Assembly (NCBI GenBank): GCA_947572405.1
Contig: CANPBV010000020.1
Location: 1-18,448, forward strand
Reading direction: 5' to 3'
Length of the DNA: 18,448 bases
Source: an uncultured Mycoplasmatota bacterium
GTDB taxonomy: Bacteria > Bacillota_I > Bacilli_A > RF39 > UBA660
The notes beneath the pieces were generated by a model. That model did no database searches. It was given only the letters and a program-made list of their open reading frames with translations, and was not told the origin of the DNA. Of the stretch, positions 1-7,591 are shown piece after piece. The position numbers were made by a program, and so were the translations under genes. Position 1 is the stretch's first letter, and each line of letters opens with the position of its first letter.

Positions 1-283
1 TATTCTTTTTCATTCTATCAAACTATTTTTTTTTATCCTCATTTTGTAACTATTTGGATATAAATATCCATTGAACCAAACACAAAATTTAGAAATTTAT
101 TATCACTTTATTTTATCATTATTTTTGTTCTTGACTTGGATATATTCTAAATTTATAGGCTCTATCAATTACCATATTTCATCATCTCTTGTATGTTGAT
201 TTTACAAAAAACGAATGTCCATACCAATGCTTTTTACAATTTTTTAATGACTTTCCTTATACAATTATGTAAAATTCTACATA
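1..283. other. Non-coding left edge downstream of rpe
   Basis: This stretch is AT-rich and carries no intact gene on either strand. Apart from the TnpB-like scrap at 119-175, I see no RNA gene, array or strong hairpin in it. Confidence 0.6.
119..175 (-). pseudogene. TnpB (IS605-family OrfB) N-terminal remnant
   Basis: An 18-codon frame begins with ATG at 175 and stops with TAA at 119. It encodes MVIDRAYKFRIYPSQEQK. The AYKFRIYP-x-x-EQ pattern is the typical N-terminus of IS200/IS605-type TnpB (OrfB) RNA-guided nucleases. After the stop, no frame in 1-118 continues the normal TnpB sequence (next expected: a K-x-FG-x-x-RFVYN block), so this is at most a decayed 5' scrap. A weak AGAGATGA ribosome site lies just upstream. 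I infer an old insertion that lost its body; the match rests on a short motif, so chance similarity is possible. Confidence 0.5.
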
Positions 284-311
284 AAAATAAAAAAACCTTA
301 GACTTCTAAGG
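284..311 (-). terminator. Rho-independent terminator of the rlmN-rpe operon
   Basis: On the minus strand, CCTTAG (306-311 complement) and CTAAGG (296-301 complement) form a perfect 6-bp stem around a four-base loop. A run of mostly U follows (284-295). The rpe TAA stop (298-300) sits inside the downstream arm, so the operon ends at the last codon of rpe. Confidence 0.8.
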
Positions 312-936
312 ATTGCTTTAATTTTTCAATCGGTTTTTCATAATTCATACGTTCTGTAATATAAGTTCCCACTACAAATATATCTGCATTTTTACACATT
401 TTAATTGTCATATCATCAATCCCACCATCAACTTCAATTTGATAATGATATTTATAAATATCACGGATTCTTTTTAATTCATTTACTTTATTCACAGTAT
501 TAGAAATTAGTTTTTGACCACTCTTACCTGGATTCACAGTCATTACTAAAACCAAGTCAACAAGTGGCAAATATGGTATAATTTTTTGGACTGAAGTATC
601 TGGATTAATAGATATTCCTACTTTTATACCTTTACTTTTAATAAGATCGATTCCTTTCAGCAGGCCATCTATTTCAGAATGAATCGTAATATAATAAGGT
701 CTTAAGGTTGCATACTCTTCTATATATTGAAGGGTATTACATACCATTAAATGGACATCAAAAGGAACCGAAAGAGGAAGTACTTTCTTTAGTTCTTCCA
801 AACTTTCAGTCTTATTTTCCACAAATTTTCCATCCATAACATCAACGTGTAAAAAATCTATTTTTTCATTGCTTAATTTACATATATTTTCTTTTTTATT
901 TTCTTTTATCCCAAGAAAAGATACTGATAATAGCAT
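298..936 (-). CDS. rpe: Ribulose-phosphate 3-epimerase
   Basis: Rpe interconverts D-ribulose 5-phosphate and D-xylulose 5-phosphate in the cytosolic pentose phosphate pathway. The 212-residue protein is near the usual family length (about 215-225) and shows the TIM-barrel signatures: H30 and D32 in LHVDVMDG, H62 in FDVHLM, an ITIHSE block, MTVNPG, and the catalytic Asp in EVDGGID. Two signatures differ from common Rpe: the phosphate loop reads NPGKSGQ rather than NPGFGGQ, and the N-terminus reads LLSVSFLG rather than a typical APSIL. A related sugar-phosphate epimerase is therefore a minor alternative, but position argues for Rpe: it follows rsgA by 4 nt, as in B. subtilis. The start has a good AGGTGAG ribosome site. 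It is the last gene of the operon and its stop lies in the terminator hairpin. Confidence 0.9.
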   Translation of the reverse strand: MLLSVSFLGIKENKKENICKLSNEKIDFLHVDVMDGKFVENKTESLEELKKVLPLSVPFDVHLMVCNTLQYIEEYATLRPYYITIHSEIDGLLKGIDLIKSKGIKVGISINPDTSVQKIIPYLPLVDLVLVMTVNPGKSGQKLISNTVNKVNELKRIRDIYKYHYQIEVDGGIDDMTIKMCKNADIFVVGTYITERMNYEKPIEKLKQSLEV

Positions 937-940
937 AATC

Positions 941-1774
941 TCACCTACCTATGAATTTTAGATAATTTTGATATCTACCTGGCAAAATAGTGTGATTTTC
1001 TACTAATTCCTTAATCTTACATGAATCCTCTTTATCATGCATACAATCTTTGTACTTGCATTGCTCTTTATAGGCTTCAAATTCAAGCACTTGATCTCTA
1101 ATATCACTACTTGTCATACCATCGAAATCGACAGAGGAAAATCCTGGCGTATCTGCCACCCAACCTTCAAAGAGTGGGTGTAATTCAACATGTCTTGTTG
1201 TATGTTTTCCTCTTCCTAAAGCAATTGAAATCTCATCCGTTAAGAGTTCTAATGTTGCATCCAACTGATTTAATAAGGTAGACTTCCCTGCTCCGCTTTG
1301 TCCTGTAAAAGCAGTTACTTTTCCTCTTAATAATGCTTTTATTTTGTCAATTTCAGTATTTAAGCACACCTCATATCCTATAGATTTATAATAGTGTACT
1401 ATAAAATCGATATCCCTTTTTTCTTCTTCGTTTAATAAATCTAGTTTTGTAAAGCAAATAACTGGTTTAATATTATGGAACGTTATAATATATAGCAATT
1501 TATCCAGTAAATTGCTTGAAAAATCAGGCAATTTGGTACTTGTCACAATGATTACCTGATCGATATTACTAACGGGTGGCCTTAAAAGCTCATTTTTCCT
1601 TTTTTTTAATTGTAAAATATAATGATTAATAGGGTCAAATTCTACAAAATCCCCTACCAAAGGTTTTATATGATCATTTCTAAATTTTCCCCTTGATTTA
1701 CAAATATATTCCTGTTTATCTTCTGCATAAACAGTATAATCATTACTGATTAATTTAATGATCCTTCCTTGCAT
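941..1774 (-). CDS. rsgA: Ribosome small-subunit-dependent GTPase RsgA
   Basis: RsgA (YloQ/CpgA) is a circularly permuted GTPase that checks late 30S subunit maturation. Seen here: an N-terminal OB-fold of about 60 residues; then the GTPase motifs in permuted order, G4 TKLD (109-112), G1 GQSGAGKST (158-166) and G3 DTPG (208-211); then the C-terminal zinc finger with C239, C244, H246 and C252. Length (277) is slightly short of the usual 290-300 but complete. The ATG lies 2 nt after the prkC stop, with a CGGAG ribosome site inside the end of prkC, suggesting translational coupling. In B. subtilis the homologue is phosphorylated by the kinase encoded upstream (PrkC); that link is family knowledge, not visible here. 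Confidence 0.95.
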   Translation of the reverse strand: MQGRIIKLISNDYTVYAEDKQEYICKSRGKFRNDHIKPLVGDFVEFDPINHYILQLKKRKNELLRPPVSNIDQVIIVTSTKLPDFSSNLLDKLLYIITFHNIKPVICFTKLDLLNEEEKRDIDFIVHYYKSIGYEVCLNTEIDKIKALLRGKVTAFTGQSGAGKSTLLNQLDATLELLTDEISIALGRGKHTTRHVELHPLFEGWVADTPGFSSVDFDGMTSSDIRDQVLEFEAYKEQCKYKDCMHDKEDSCKIKELVENHTILPGRYQNYLKFIGR

Positions 1775-1776
1775 AA

Positions 1777-3582
1777 TTACTCCGGTTTTGACTCTTCATT
1801 TTCATTTGGATTATCTTCTTTATTTTCATCGTCTTTTTGATCATTATCTTTTTCTTCATTATCTGGTTTAGGTGGAACTACAACTGGTTTTTTTGCAATT
1901 TCAATAACAATAGAAGTGTTTTTATAAATTTTCGTTTTTGGAGCTCTACTTTGTGTAAGAATGGTTCCCTCTGGTTTGGTATCATTTTCCACCATTTTTA
2001 TGGTTGGAATGATCTCATTTTTTTCACAAAATTCTCGGACACTCTCTTCATTCCATGTTCCATCTGTAAAGTCTGGATACCCAGCCACCAATTTATTATA
2101 AGTTAATGTAATAGAGTCACCATTTTTGAGATATGTTCCGACCTCTACATCCTGGCCAATAATAATGCCATCTTTATCTTCATCCGTCTCCTCAGAAATT
2201 TCATGTTCCTCTGTCTTTACAATGATTCCTGCCTTTTCCAGCATTTCTTCTACTTCTGTAAACTTTTGTTTCTTATAATCCTCTACTTCTAACCCTTCTC
2301 TACCCTTTGAAATAATAACTGTAATTTTGGTTCCCACTTTCACATTATTTCCAATTTTTGGTTTTGTTTCAATCACTCTACCCGCTTCAATAGTGTCATT
2401 GTATTCCTCTTTTGTCTCAATTGTAAGTTCCACTTCTCCATTATTCGTAATCATTTCCTTCGCCTGTTCTAAAGTCATTTCCTTAACATTTGGAATCTTC
2501 ACTTCTTTTTCCTTTTTAAACAATGGTTTTACAACAAGTAAAAATAAGAATGTACAAATTACTAGTATTCCCAAGATCACTCCACCAATCATTAATGGTT
2601 TCTTTTTATTATTATTTTTTTGTGGTTTTTCTTCCTCATCTATAGAAAGAATTTCTACCGTTTTTTCTTTTTGATTTCCTTTAATTGGTGGCATAATTTT
2701 AGTTTCCTCTAAATCTTGTTCTGGAAATTTATAAACATGTCTCTCTTCAAATTGATGCTCTGGATCCATACTTTGTTCTATATCCGCTCTCATTTCTTTT
2801 ACCGATTCATAACGATTTTTTGGATTTTTTGCGCAGGCCTTTAAAATAATATTTTCAATGGATTGTGGAATGTTTGGGTTAATTTTACAAACACTTGGAA
2901 TTGGTTCTTTCATTTGCTTAATCGCTATTTCTACTGCCTGATCTCCTCTAAATGGTAGTTTCCCAGTTAAAAGTTCAAACATTAATATTCCAAGCGAGTA
3001 AATATCACTTTTCATAGTAGAACCTTTCCCATTTGCTTGCTCTGGTGGTAAATAATGAACAGAACCCATTACAGAATTGGTTTGTGTTAATTCATTACTA
3101 TTTAACGCCATCGCAATTCCAAAATCCATGATTTTTACCCTACCATCTTCCAGAATCATGATATTTTGCGGTTTGATATCACGGTGGATAATATAGCTAT
3201 CATGAGCACACGATAGTGCACTTGTTAATTGTAACATAATATCAATTGTTTCCGATAAAGTTAATGCACCACGCTTTTTAATCAAACTTTTTAGGGTTTT
3301 TCCATCCACATATTCCATGACAATAAAGTATTTCCCATTATCCTCGCCAACATCATACATTTCTACAATGTTTGGATGACTTAAGGAACTTGCAGCAATA
3401 GCCTCTCTTTGAAATCTTCTTACAAATTTTTCATCATCTGCAAGATCTCCTCTTAGAATTTTGACTGCAACATTCCGGTCCAATATGGTGTCATAGGCCA
3501 AGTATACATTGGCCATTCCCCCTTCTCCAATTGTCCTAATAATTTGATAGCGATCATTAATTTTTTGTCCTTTAATAATCAT
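1777..3582 (-). CDS. prkC: PASTA-domain Ser/Thr protein kinase
   Basis: This is a membrane eukaryotic-type kinase of the PrkC/StkP/PknB family, which senses peptidoglycan fragments outside the cell and phosphorylates cytosolic proteins. From the chosen start: Gly-rich loop GEGGMANVY (19-27), catalytic K41, HRDIKPQN (133-140), DFG (153-155), then a TNSVMGSVHYLPPEQ activation segment. A Lys-rich stretch precedes one membrane helix at about 330-352. Outside are three divergent PASTA repeats (about 360-560) and an acidic Asp/Glu/Asn/Lys-rich low-complexity tail. A longer frame to 3609 exists, but that ATG lacks a ribosome site; the ATG at 3582 has AAAGGA upstream (spacing rather long) and gives the usual family N-terminus (IIKGQKINDRYQI). 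It follows prpC by 2 nt, so kinase and phosphatase are co-expressed. No catalytic residue is missing. Confidence 0.95.
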   Translation of the reverse strand: MIIKGQKINDRYQIIRTIGEGGMANVYLAYDTILDRNVAVKILRGDLADDEKFVRRFQREAIAASSLSHPNIVEMYDVGEDNGKYFIVMEYVDGKTLKSLIKKRGALTLSETIDIMLQLTSALSCAHDSYIIHRDIKPQNIMILEDGRVKIMDFGIAMALNSNELTQTNSVMGSVHYLPPEQANGKGSTMKSDIYSLGILMFELLTGKLPFRGDQAVEIAIKQMKEPIPSVCKINPNIPQSIENIILKACAKNPKNRYESVKEMRADIEQSMDPEHQFEERHVYKFPEQDLEETKIMPPIKGNQKEKTVEILSIDEEEKPQKNNNKKKPLMIGGVILGILVICTFLFLLVVKPLFKKEKEVKIPNVKEMTLEQAKEMITNNGEVELTIETKEEYNDTIEAGRVIETKPKIGNNVKVGTKITVIISKGREGLEVEDYKKQKFTEVEEMLEKAGIIVKTEEHEISEETDEDKDGIIIGQDVEVGTYLKNGDSITLTYNKLVAGYPDFTDGTWNEESVREFCEKNEIIPTIKMVENDTKPEGTILTQSRAPKTKIYKNTSIVIEIAKKPVVVPPKPDNEEKDNDQKDDENKEDNPNENEESKPE

Positions 3583-3584
3583 TA

Positions 3585-4319
3585 CTATACACCGTCCTTT
3601 AATAAACATGCAATAGAAATATTATCATTTCCACCTCGATTATTACTTTTTGTGATAAGTTTTTTTACTTTTTCTTCTAATGAAATTTCTTCATTTAAAA
3701 CTGCTGTAATTTGTTCATCATTTAACATATTTGTTAAACCATCACTGCACAAGAAAATGCCATCTATATCCGTTTCTACATCAAAAATGTCCATTTCTAC
3801 TACAGTTGCTGCTCCTAAAGCCCGCATTAAAACATTTTTTCTTGGATGATCTTTGGCTTCCTCTGGGGTTAATTCCCCCGATTTTACAAGTAAATTTACT
3901 AATGTATGATCTGTTGTAATTTTATGCAGTTTCTCATTTTTCATGACATATCCAGAACTATCACCAATGTTTCCAAATAACAAGAAATCACTTGTTAATA
4001 CAGCTAAAACCAAAGTAGTTCCCATTCCTGTACTTTCTGGATGCTCTGCTGTATATTTATAAATTAAAACATTTGCTTCACTTACAATATCCTTAATCCA
4101 GGCAACTGCATCTTCCTTATTTCCAATACTACTAATTTCTGAAAACCGTTTTCCAATTTGAGAGATTGCAATACTAGAGGCGACTTCACCTGCTTTATGT
4201 CCACCCATTCCATCTGCTACCGCCAGTAATAGTTCGTTATTTTTGTTTTTTACAATAATGACACTATCTTCATTATGATCCCTTACTTTTCCAGGATTCG
4301 TTAAATAATAATATTCCAT
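3585..4319 (-). CDS. prpC: PP2C-family Ser/Thr protein phosphatase
   Basis: This metal-dependent (PPM) phosphatase reverses phosphorylation by the neighbouring PrkC kinase. The 244-residue protein is a single catalytic domain of normal size for PrpC/Stp, with DHNEDS (14-19), VADGMGGH (34-41), GNIGDS, LCSDGLT and GGNDNIS carrying the metal-binding Asp residues. There is no membrane segment, so it is cytosolic. The open frame extends five codons upstream to 4334, but the ATG at 4319 is preceded by a strong AGGAGGG (4325-4331 complement) at five-base spacing and starts at the conserved N-terminus. It lies one base after the rlmN stop. The family function and gene order in B. subtilis (rlmN-prpC-prkC-rsgA-rpe) agree. 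Confidence 0.95.
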   Translation of the reverse strand: MEYYYLTNPGKVRDHNEDSVIIVKNKNNELLLAVADGMGGHKAGEVASSIAISQIGKRFSEISSIGNKEDAVAWIKDIVSEANVLIYKYTAEHPESTGMGTTLVLAVLTSDFLLFGNIGDSSGYVMKNEKLHKITTDHTLVNLLVKSGELTPEEAKDHPRKNVLMRALGAATVVEMDIFDVETDIDGIFLCSDGLTNMLNDEQITAVLNEEISLEEKVKKLITKSNNRGGNDNISIACLLKDGV

Positions 4320-4320
4320 G

Positions 4321-5343
4321 TTATCCCTCCTCATAATTTGCTCTCAATTGCCCACAGGCAGCACTTACTTTTGAGCCAAATTCTTTTCTAATGGTTACAT
4401 TGATATGATTTTTCTTTAATGTATCATAAAATTTCATAATCGTTTCTTTTGAACTTTTCCTGTATGCAATATGGCTTGTCTCATTGTAAGGAATTAAATT
4501 AACATAACAGTTTATTCCTTTCAAAAGATGCGCAAGTTCTATTGCGTGTTCCTCTTTGTCATTTACATCTTTTAATAAAATATATTCAAAAGTCACTCTT
4601 CTATTTGTTTCTTTAATATATTTTTTGATGGCTTCCATTACTTCTTCTATTTTATATGCTTTATTAATTTTCATAATGGAATCTCTAATTTGGTTATTTG
4701 GAGCATGAAGGGAAAGCGCTAAATTAACCTGTTTGCCACTTTTCATAAATTCTAATATTTTTGGCACAATTCCACAAGTGGAGACAGTAATATGCCTCGC
4801 TCCTAAATCAATTCCTTTTGGTTCATTAATGATAGATATAAAATCCATAACATTTTCATAATTGTCAAATGGTTCTCCAATTCCCATCAATACTAAATGG
4901 CTAATTCGAATATTTAATTCTTTCTCCACTTGTAAAATTTGTTCTACCATTTCATGCGTTTCTAAGTTTCTAACCTTTTTTAACCTTCCACTTTCACAAA
5001 ATGTACAACCCATATTACAACCTACTTGACTAGATACACATAGACTATTTCCATAATCATGCTTCATCAATACGGCTTCTATTTTATTTCCATCTTCTAA
5101 TCCAAATAGGAATTTGCACACATCTTTTTCAACTTGTTTTTGTAGTAGTTCTAAAGAGGTCAAAGTAAAGTATTCTTTTAAGTCTATAATAGTTTTTTTA
5201 CTTACATTTTTCATTTCATCAAAGTCGTGAATTCGATGTTTATAAAGCCATTCAAATACTTGTATAGCTTTAAACTTCTTATCCCCTTTTTCGACAAAAT
5301 AGTTTTCTAACCTTGATAATGTAAAACCATATATACTCTTCAT
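4321..5343 (-). CDS. rlmN: Dual-specificity 23S rRNA/tRNA adenine C2 methyltransferase RlmN
   Basis: RlmN is a radical-SAM enzyme that methylates C2 of A2503 in 23S rRNA and of A37 in some tRNAs. Its 340 residues include the CxxxCxxC 4Fe-4S site (C109, C113, C116 in VGCNMGCTFCESG), the SAM-binding GEP motif (MGIGEPFDN), and the C-terminal substrate-linked cysteine C330 in SAACGQL. The usual N-terminal accessory domain (FEWLYKHRIHDFDEM) is present. The ATG has an AGGGTG ribosome site five bases upstream and an extended -10 promoter close by, giving a leader of only about 10 nt. It is the first gene of the five-gene operon. Confidence 0.96.
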   Translation of the reverse strand: MKSIYGFTLSRLENYFVEKGDKKFKAIQVFEWLYKHRIHDFDEMKNVSKKTIIDLKEYFTLTSLELLQKQVEKDVCKFLFGLEDGNKIEAVLMKHDYGNSLCVSSQVGCNMGCTFCESGRLKKVRNLETHEMVEQILQVEKELNIRISHLVLMGIGEPFDNYENVMDFISIINEPKGIDLGARHITVSTCGIVPKILEFMKSGKQVNLALSLHAPNNQIRDSIMKINKAYKIEEVMEAIKKYIKETNRRVTFEYILLKDVNDKEEHAIELAHLLKGINCYVNLIPYNETSHIAYRKSSKETIMKFYDTLKKNHINVTIRKEFGSKVSAACGQLRANYEEG

Positions 5344-5360
5344 ACAAACACCCTATCTTT

Positions 5361-5369
5361 ATTATAGCA
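5361..5369 (-). promoter_or_regulatory. Extended -10 promoter of the rlmN operon
   Basis: The minus strand reads TGCTATAAT, a perfect TATAAT with the TG extension. At 17-18 bp upstream there is only a poor -35 (TATGAT or similar), which is usual for extended -10 promoters. The predicted start near 5354 leaves a very short leader before rlmN. Confidence 0.6.
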
Positions 5370-5370
5370 A

Positions 5371-5405
5371 AAAATAAAAAAAAATCATAGATAAATTCTA
5401 CGATT
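5371..5405 (-). terminator. Terminator downstream of yunB
   Basis: On the minus strand AATCGTAG pairs with CTATGATT (8 bp including one G-U) around a 7-base loop. A long U-rich tract follows. It insulates yunB from rlmN. Confidence 0.75.
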
Positions 5406-5512
5406 TCAATCTCATTTTTATAATCTGGGATAGAAAAATTTTAACCATTCGCTTCTCAAAAAGAATTGAATCTATTTATTTTTGTGCTCGTAATTATAAT
5501 GGTCTTTCAATT

Positions 5513-6253
5513 TTATTGTAACACCTTATCTCCGAAATAATAAGAAGGCACATTCCCTTGCATTAACTTAATTGTTAATGGAACATCAGAAGATACTTTT
5601 ATCACCTTAGAGGAAAATGGTAATATGGCCTGGGTGGTAACATCGACTTGAATACTAACTTCTATAACAGCGTTATTAATTCCATAGTTTGTCACTTTGG
5701 TTTTAATATTTGTAATAATATCCCCCATGATTTTTAATCGAATCGGAAATTTAGGGCCTAAATTAGAAAGTAAAGCGTTATTAAATATAACTCCAGTTGG
5801 TATATTTCCGATCACCCCTTTTTTTAAATCTTTTGGATCATAATCTTTTAATGCCTCATCCATCAATGTCAACTTGTCAATTTCACCTTTTTCAATATGT
5901 TGTAAATTTACTTGTATACTATTTGTCGTATTACTGAGAAGTCTATTTACTTTGACAGGATCCAAATCAATGCTTCTGATTTCACCATTTGAATCTTTGG
6001 TAATCAAAAATAAAGAATCCGCTTCTAAATCTTCGCCAATTGACTCAGTAACTGCACTATTAATTAGTAAAGTTACAAATTTTTTGGCCTGTATTTCTGC
6101 ATACTCCATAAGTCCAGGTGTAATTCTAGAACTAATAAAATGAAGAGATAAAATAGTACTAATAAAAAGAAATAAAATACTTAAAATTAATATATTACTT
6201 TTTCTTTTATTAAAAATAATGATTTTCTTTTTTAAATGGATCCTTCTTCTCAT
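5513..6253 (-). CDS. yunB: Sporulation protein YunB
   Basis: YunB is a membrane-anchored sporulation protein, expressed in the mother cell in B. subtilis; its biochemical role is unclear. The 246-residue protein has a basic N-terminus, one hydrophobic helix (about 20-42), then an extracytoplasmic domain. The family hallmarks are LMEYAEIQA, NALLSNLGPKFPIR, a YGINNAVIEVS block, and LMQGNVPSYYFG at the C-terminus, which match my recollection of B. subtilis YunB closely. A longer frame to 6307 exists, but the ATG at 6253 has an AGGTGAG ribosome site directly upstream (6257-6263 complement). It is divergent from the CBS-domain gene and ends in its own terminator. This is the main evidence in the window that the organism forms spores or recently did. 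Confidence 0.92.
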   Translation of the reverse strand: MRRRIHLKKKIIIFNKRKSNILILSILFLFISTILSLHFISSRITPGLMEYAEIQAKKFVTLLINSAVTESIGEDLEADSLFLITKDSNGEIRSIDLDPVKVNRLLSNTTNSIQVNLQHIEKGEIDKLTLMDEALKDYDPKDLKKGVIGNIPTGVIFNNALLSNLGPKFPIRLKIMGDIITNIKTKVTNYGINNAVIEVSIQVDVTTQAILPFSSKVIKVSSDVPLTIKLMQGNVPSYYFGDKVLQ

Positions 6254-6328
6254 ATTCTCACCTAATTTATGATATGAATCTGAATATATTCCTAGAAATA
6301 GTTTCATAATAAAAATGGGTGAATAAAC

Positions 6329-6787
6329 ATGAAAATTGAAGATGTTATGTCTAGAGATCTAATTATTGGCAGTATCAATCAAAAAGTCAGTGAAATTGCT
6401 GAACTCATGAAAAAATACGATATTGGATTTATTCCTATTGAACAAAATAAACATATTATTGGTGTTGTTACAGATAGGGATATTGTATGTAGTACTTTTA
6501 GTGCAGAATTAGATAGTGACGCAAAAATAGAACGTTATATGACCAATAACGTAATTTCTATTGATAAAGATGATTCTTTAGAAAATGCCCTAAAAACAAT
6601 GGGACAAGAAAAAGTAAAAAGATTGATCGTTAGTGATCATGAAAAAGTGGTCGGAATTCTATCCTTATCTGATATCATTACTACAGATATCGATGAAAAA
6701 AAATTTATCACTGAATTAAAGAAAATATGGTCAATTCATAAAAATATTGATACTTTTCATACAGAGGTTGATGAATTTTATTTATAA
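6329..6787 (+). CDS. CBS-domain pair protein
   Basis: A 152-residue soluble protein made almost entirely of two CBS motifs, about 5-58 (VMSRDLIIGS to GVVTDRDIV) and 70-122 (YMTNNVISID to GILSLSDII), with a short helical acidic C-terminus. Such stand-alone CBS pairs usually bind adenine nucleotides or SAM-like ligands and act as sensors, but ligand and partner cannot be read from sequence. The GGGTGA ribosome site sits six bases before the ATG. It is divergent from yunB over about 75 bp and is monocistronic with a terminator directly after its stop. It resembles the B. subtilis YhcV type in size and layout. Confidence 0.85.
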   Translation: MKIEDVMSRDLIIGSINQKVSEIAELMKKYDIGFIPIEQNKHIIGVVTDRDIVCSTFSAELDSDAKIERYMTNNVISIDKDDSLENALKTMGQEKVKRLIVSDHEKVVGILSLSDIITTDIDEKKFITELKKIWSIHKNIDTFHTEVDEFYL

Positions 6788-6789
6788 AA

Positions 6790-6824
6790 AACGGTTACGA
6801 AAAGTAATCGTTTTATTGTTTTAT
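6790..6824 (+). terminator. Terminator of the CBS-domain gene
   Basis: AACGGTTAC (6790-6798) pairs with GTAATCGTT (6804-6812), 9 bp with one G-U, around loop GAAAA. A T-rich stretch follows. It begins three bases after the TAA stop. Confidence 0.85.
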
Positions 6825-6996
6825 ATATTCCTTTACTGTTCCGTTTCGTAATAACATGAATCATAAATTTACTACTTCTAATAGAAAAATGGTTTGCAAT
6901 GGTATTATAGCAATGTTTCCATTACACTATGTTCTAAATACAATGTTATCATACATTGATTTTTAGTGAAAATTGCTCATTTCTAACATATTACCA

Positions 6997-7028
6997 TAAA
7001 AGAAAAAATAGTCAATTTCTGACCATTT
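6997..7028 (-). terminator. Terminator of the nrdD-nrdG operon
   Basis: On the minus strand AAATGGTCA pairs with TGACTATTT (9 bp, one G-U) around loop GAAAT, followed by U-rich sequence. It overlaps the nrdG stop codon by one base. Confidence 0.8.
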
Positions 7029-7591
7029 TAAACAAACATATATTCTGGGCGCTGATATCTAGAAATTTGAGGTTCCTGTTTCTCATATTTTAAATTAGTA
7101 ATTGCTCTATGCGCTTCTAAACTCTTTTGTACATCTACAATCCTTTGATTTTTAGAACCTCTAAACTTCACTTCTAAACTTTTTTGTTCCAAAATAAACT
7201 TTCCATCGACAAGCATATCAATATACTTTAGGAACTCTAATATGCTCGGTTTTATTTCTGACATCTTTAATAATTGCTCAAAAGTGTACCCTGTATAACA
7301 CCATACATTTAAACCTATTTTTTTTGCATGTCTAGCAATTTCTAAACAAGCTTTTACTTGACACATAGGATCTCCCCCAGATAGTGTAATCCCATCTTGC
7401 CCTTTTAAATGATCTAACATTCTGATTACTTCCTCTGTATCAGTTAAAATTCCTGCATCAAATGAGTGCGTTTCTGGATTATGACATCCATAACAATTAT
7501 GAATACAACCCTGTGTCCATATCACTGTACGAATACCTTCTCCATCTACAATACTATCTGATTGAATCGGTCCTGCTAAACGAATTTTCAA
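7028..7591 (-). CDS. nrdG: Anaerobic ribonucleotide reductase activating protein NrdG
   Basis: NrdG is the radical-SAM activase that abstracts hydrogen from the glycyl residue of class III ribonucleotide reductase. It shows SIVDGEGIRTVIW, the CxxxCxxC cluster site in GCIHNCYGCHNPETH, and a SAM-binding SGGDPMCQ block. It has about 187 residues, slightly longer than many NrdG (150-175), with a C-terminal tail ending QRPEYMFV. There is no ATG or clear ribosome site near the start. I chose TTG at 7591 because its last bases overlap the preceding TGA stop (TTGA) and the family usually begins K-x-R-x-AG; a TTG at 7600 (three more residues) is equally possible. Expression probably depends on ribosomes finishing the small nrdD gene upstream. 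Confidence 0.93.
   Translation of the reverse strand: MKIRLAGPIQSDSIVDGEGIRTVIWTQGCIHNCYGCHNPETHSFDAGILTDTEEVIRMLDHLKGQDGITLSGGDPMCQVKACLEIARHAKKIGLNVWCYTGYTFEQLLKMSEIKPSILEFLKYIDMLVDGKFILEQKSLEVKFRGSKNQRIVDVQKSLEAHRAITNLKYEKQEPQISRYQRPEYMFV

Noticed and set aside
1837..2674. Plus-strand frames of 89 and 115 codons inside prkC
   Set aside because: They are opposite-strand shadows of a clear kinase gene, with composition typical of the complement of Lys/Glu-rich coding sequence and no ribosome sites.
6856..6966. 36-codon plus-strand frame between the CBS gene and nrdG
   Set aside because: It has no ribosome site and no recognisable motif, and lies in AT-rich spacer between two terminators.
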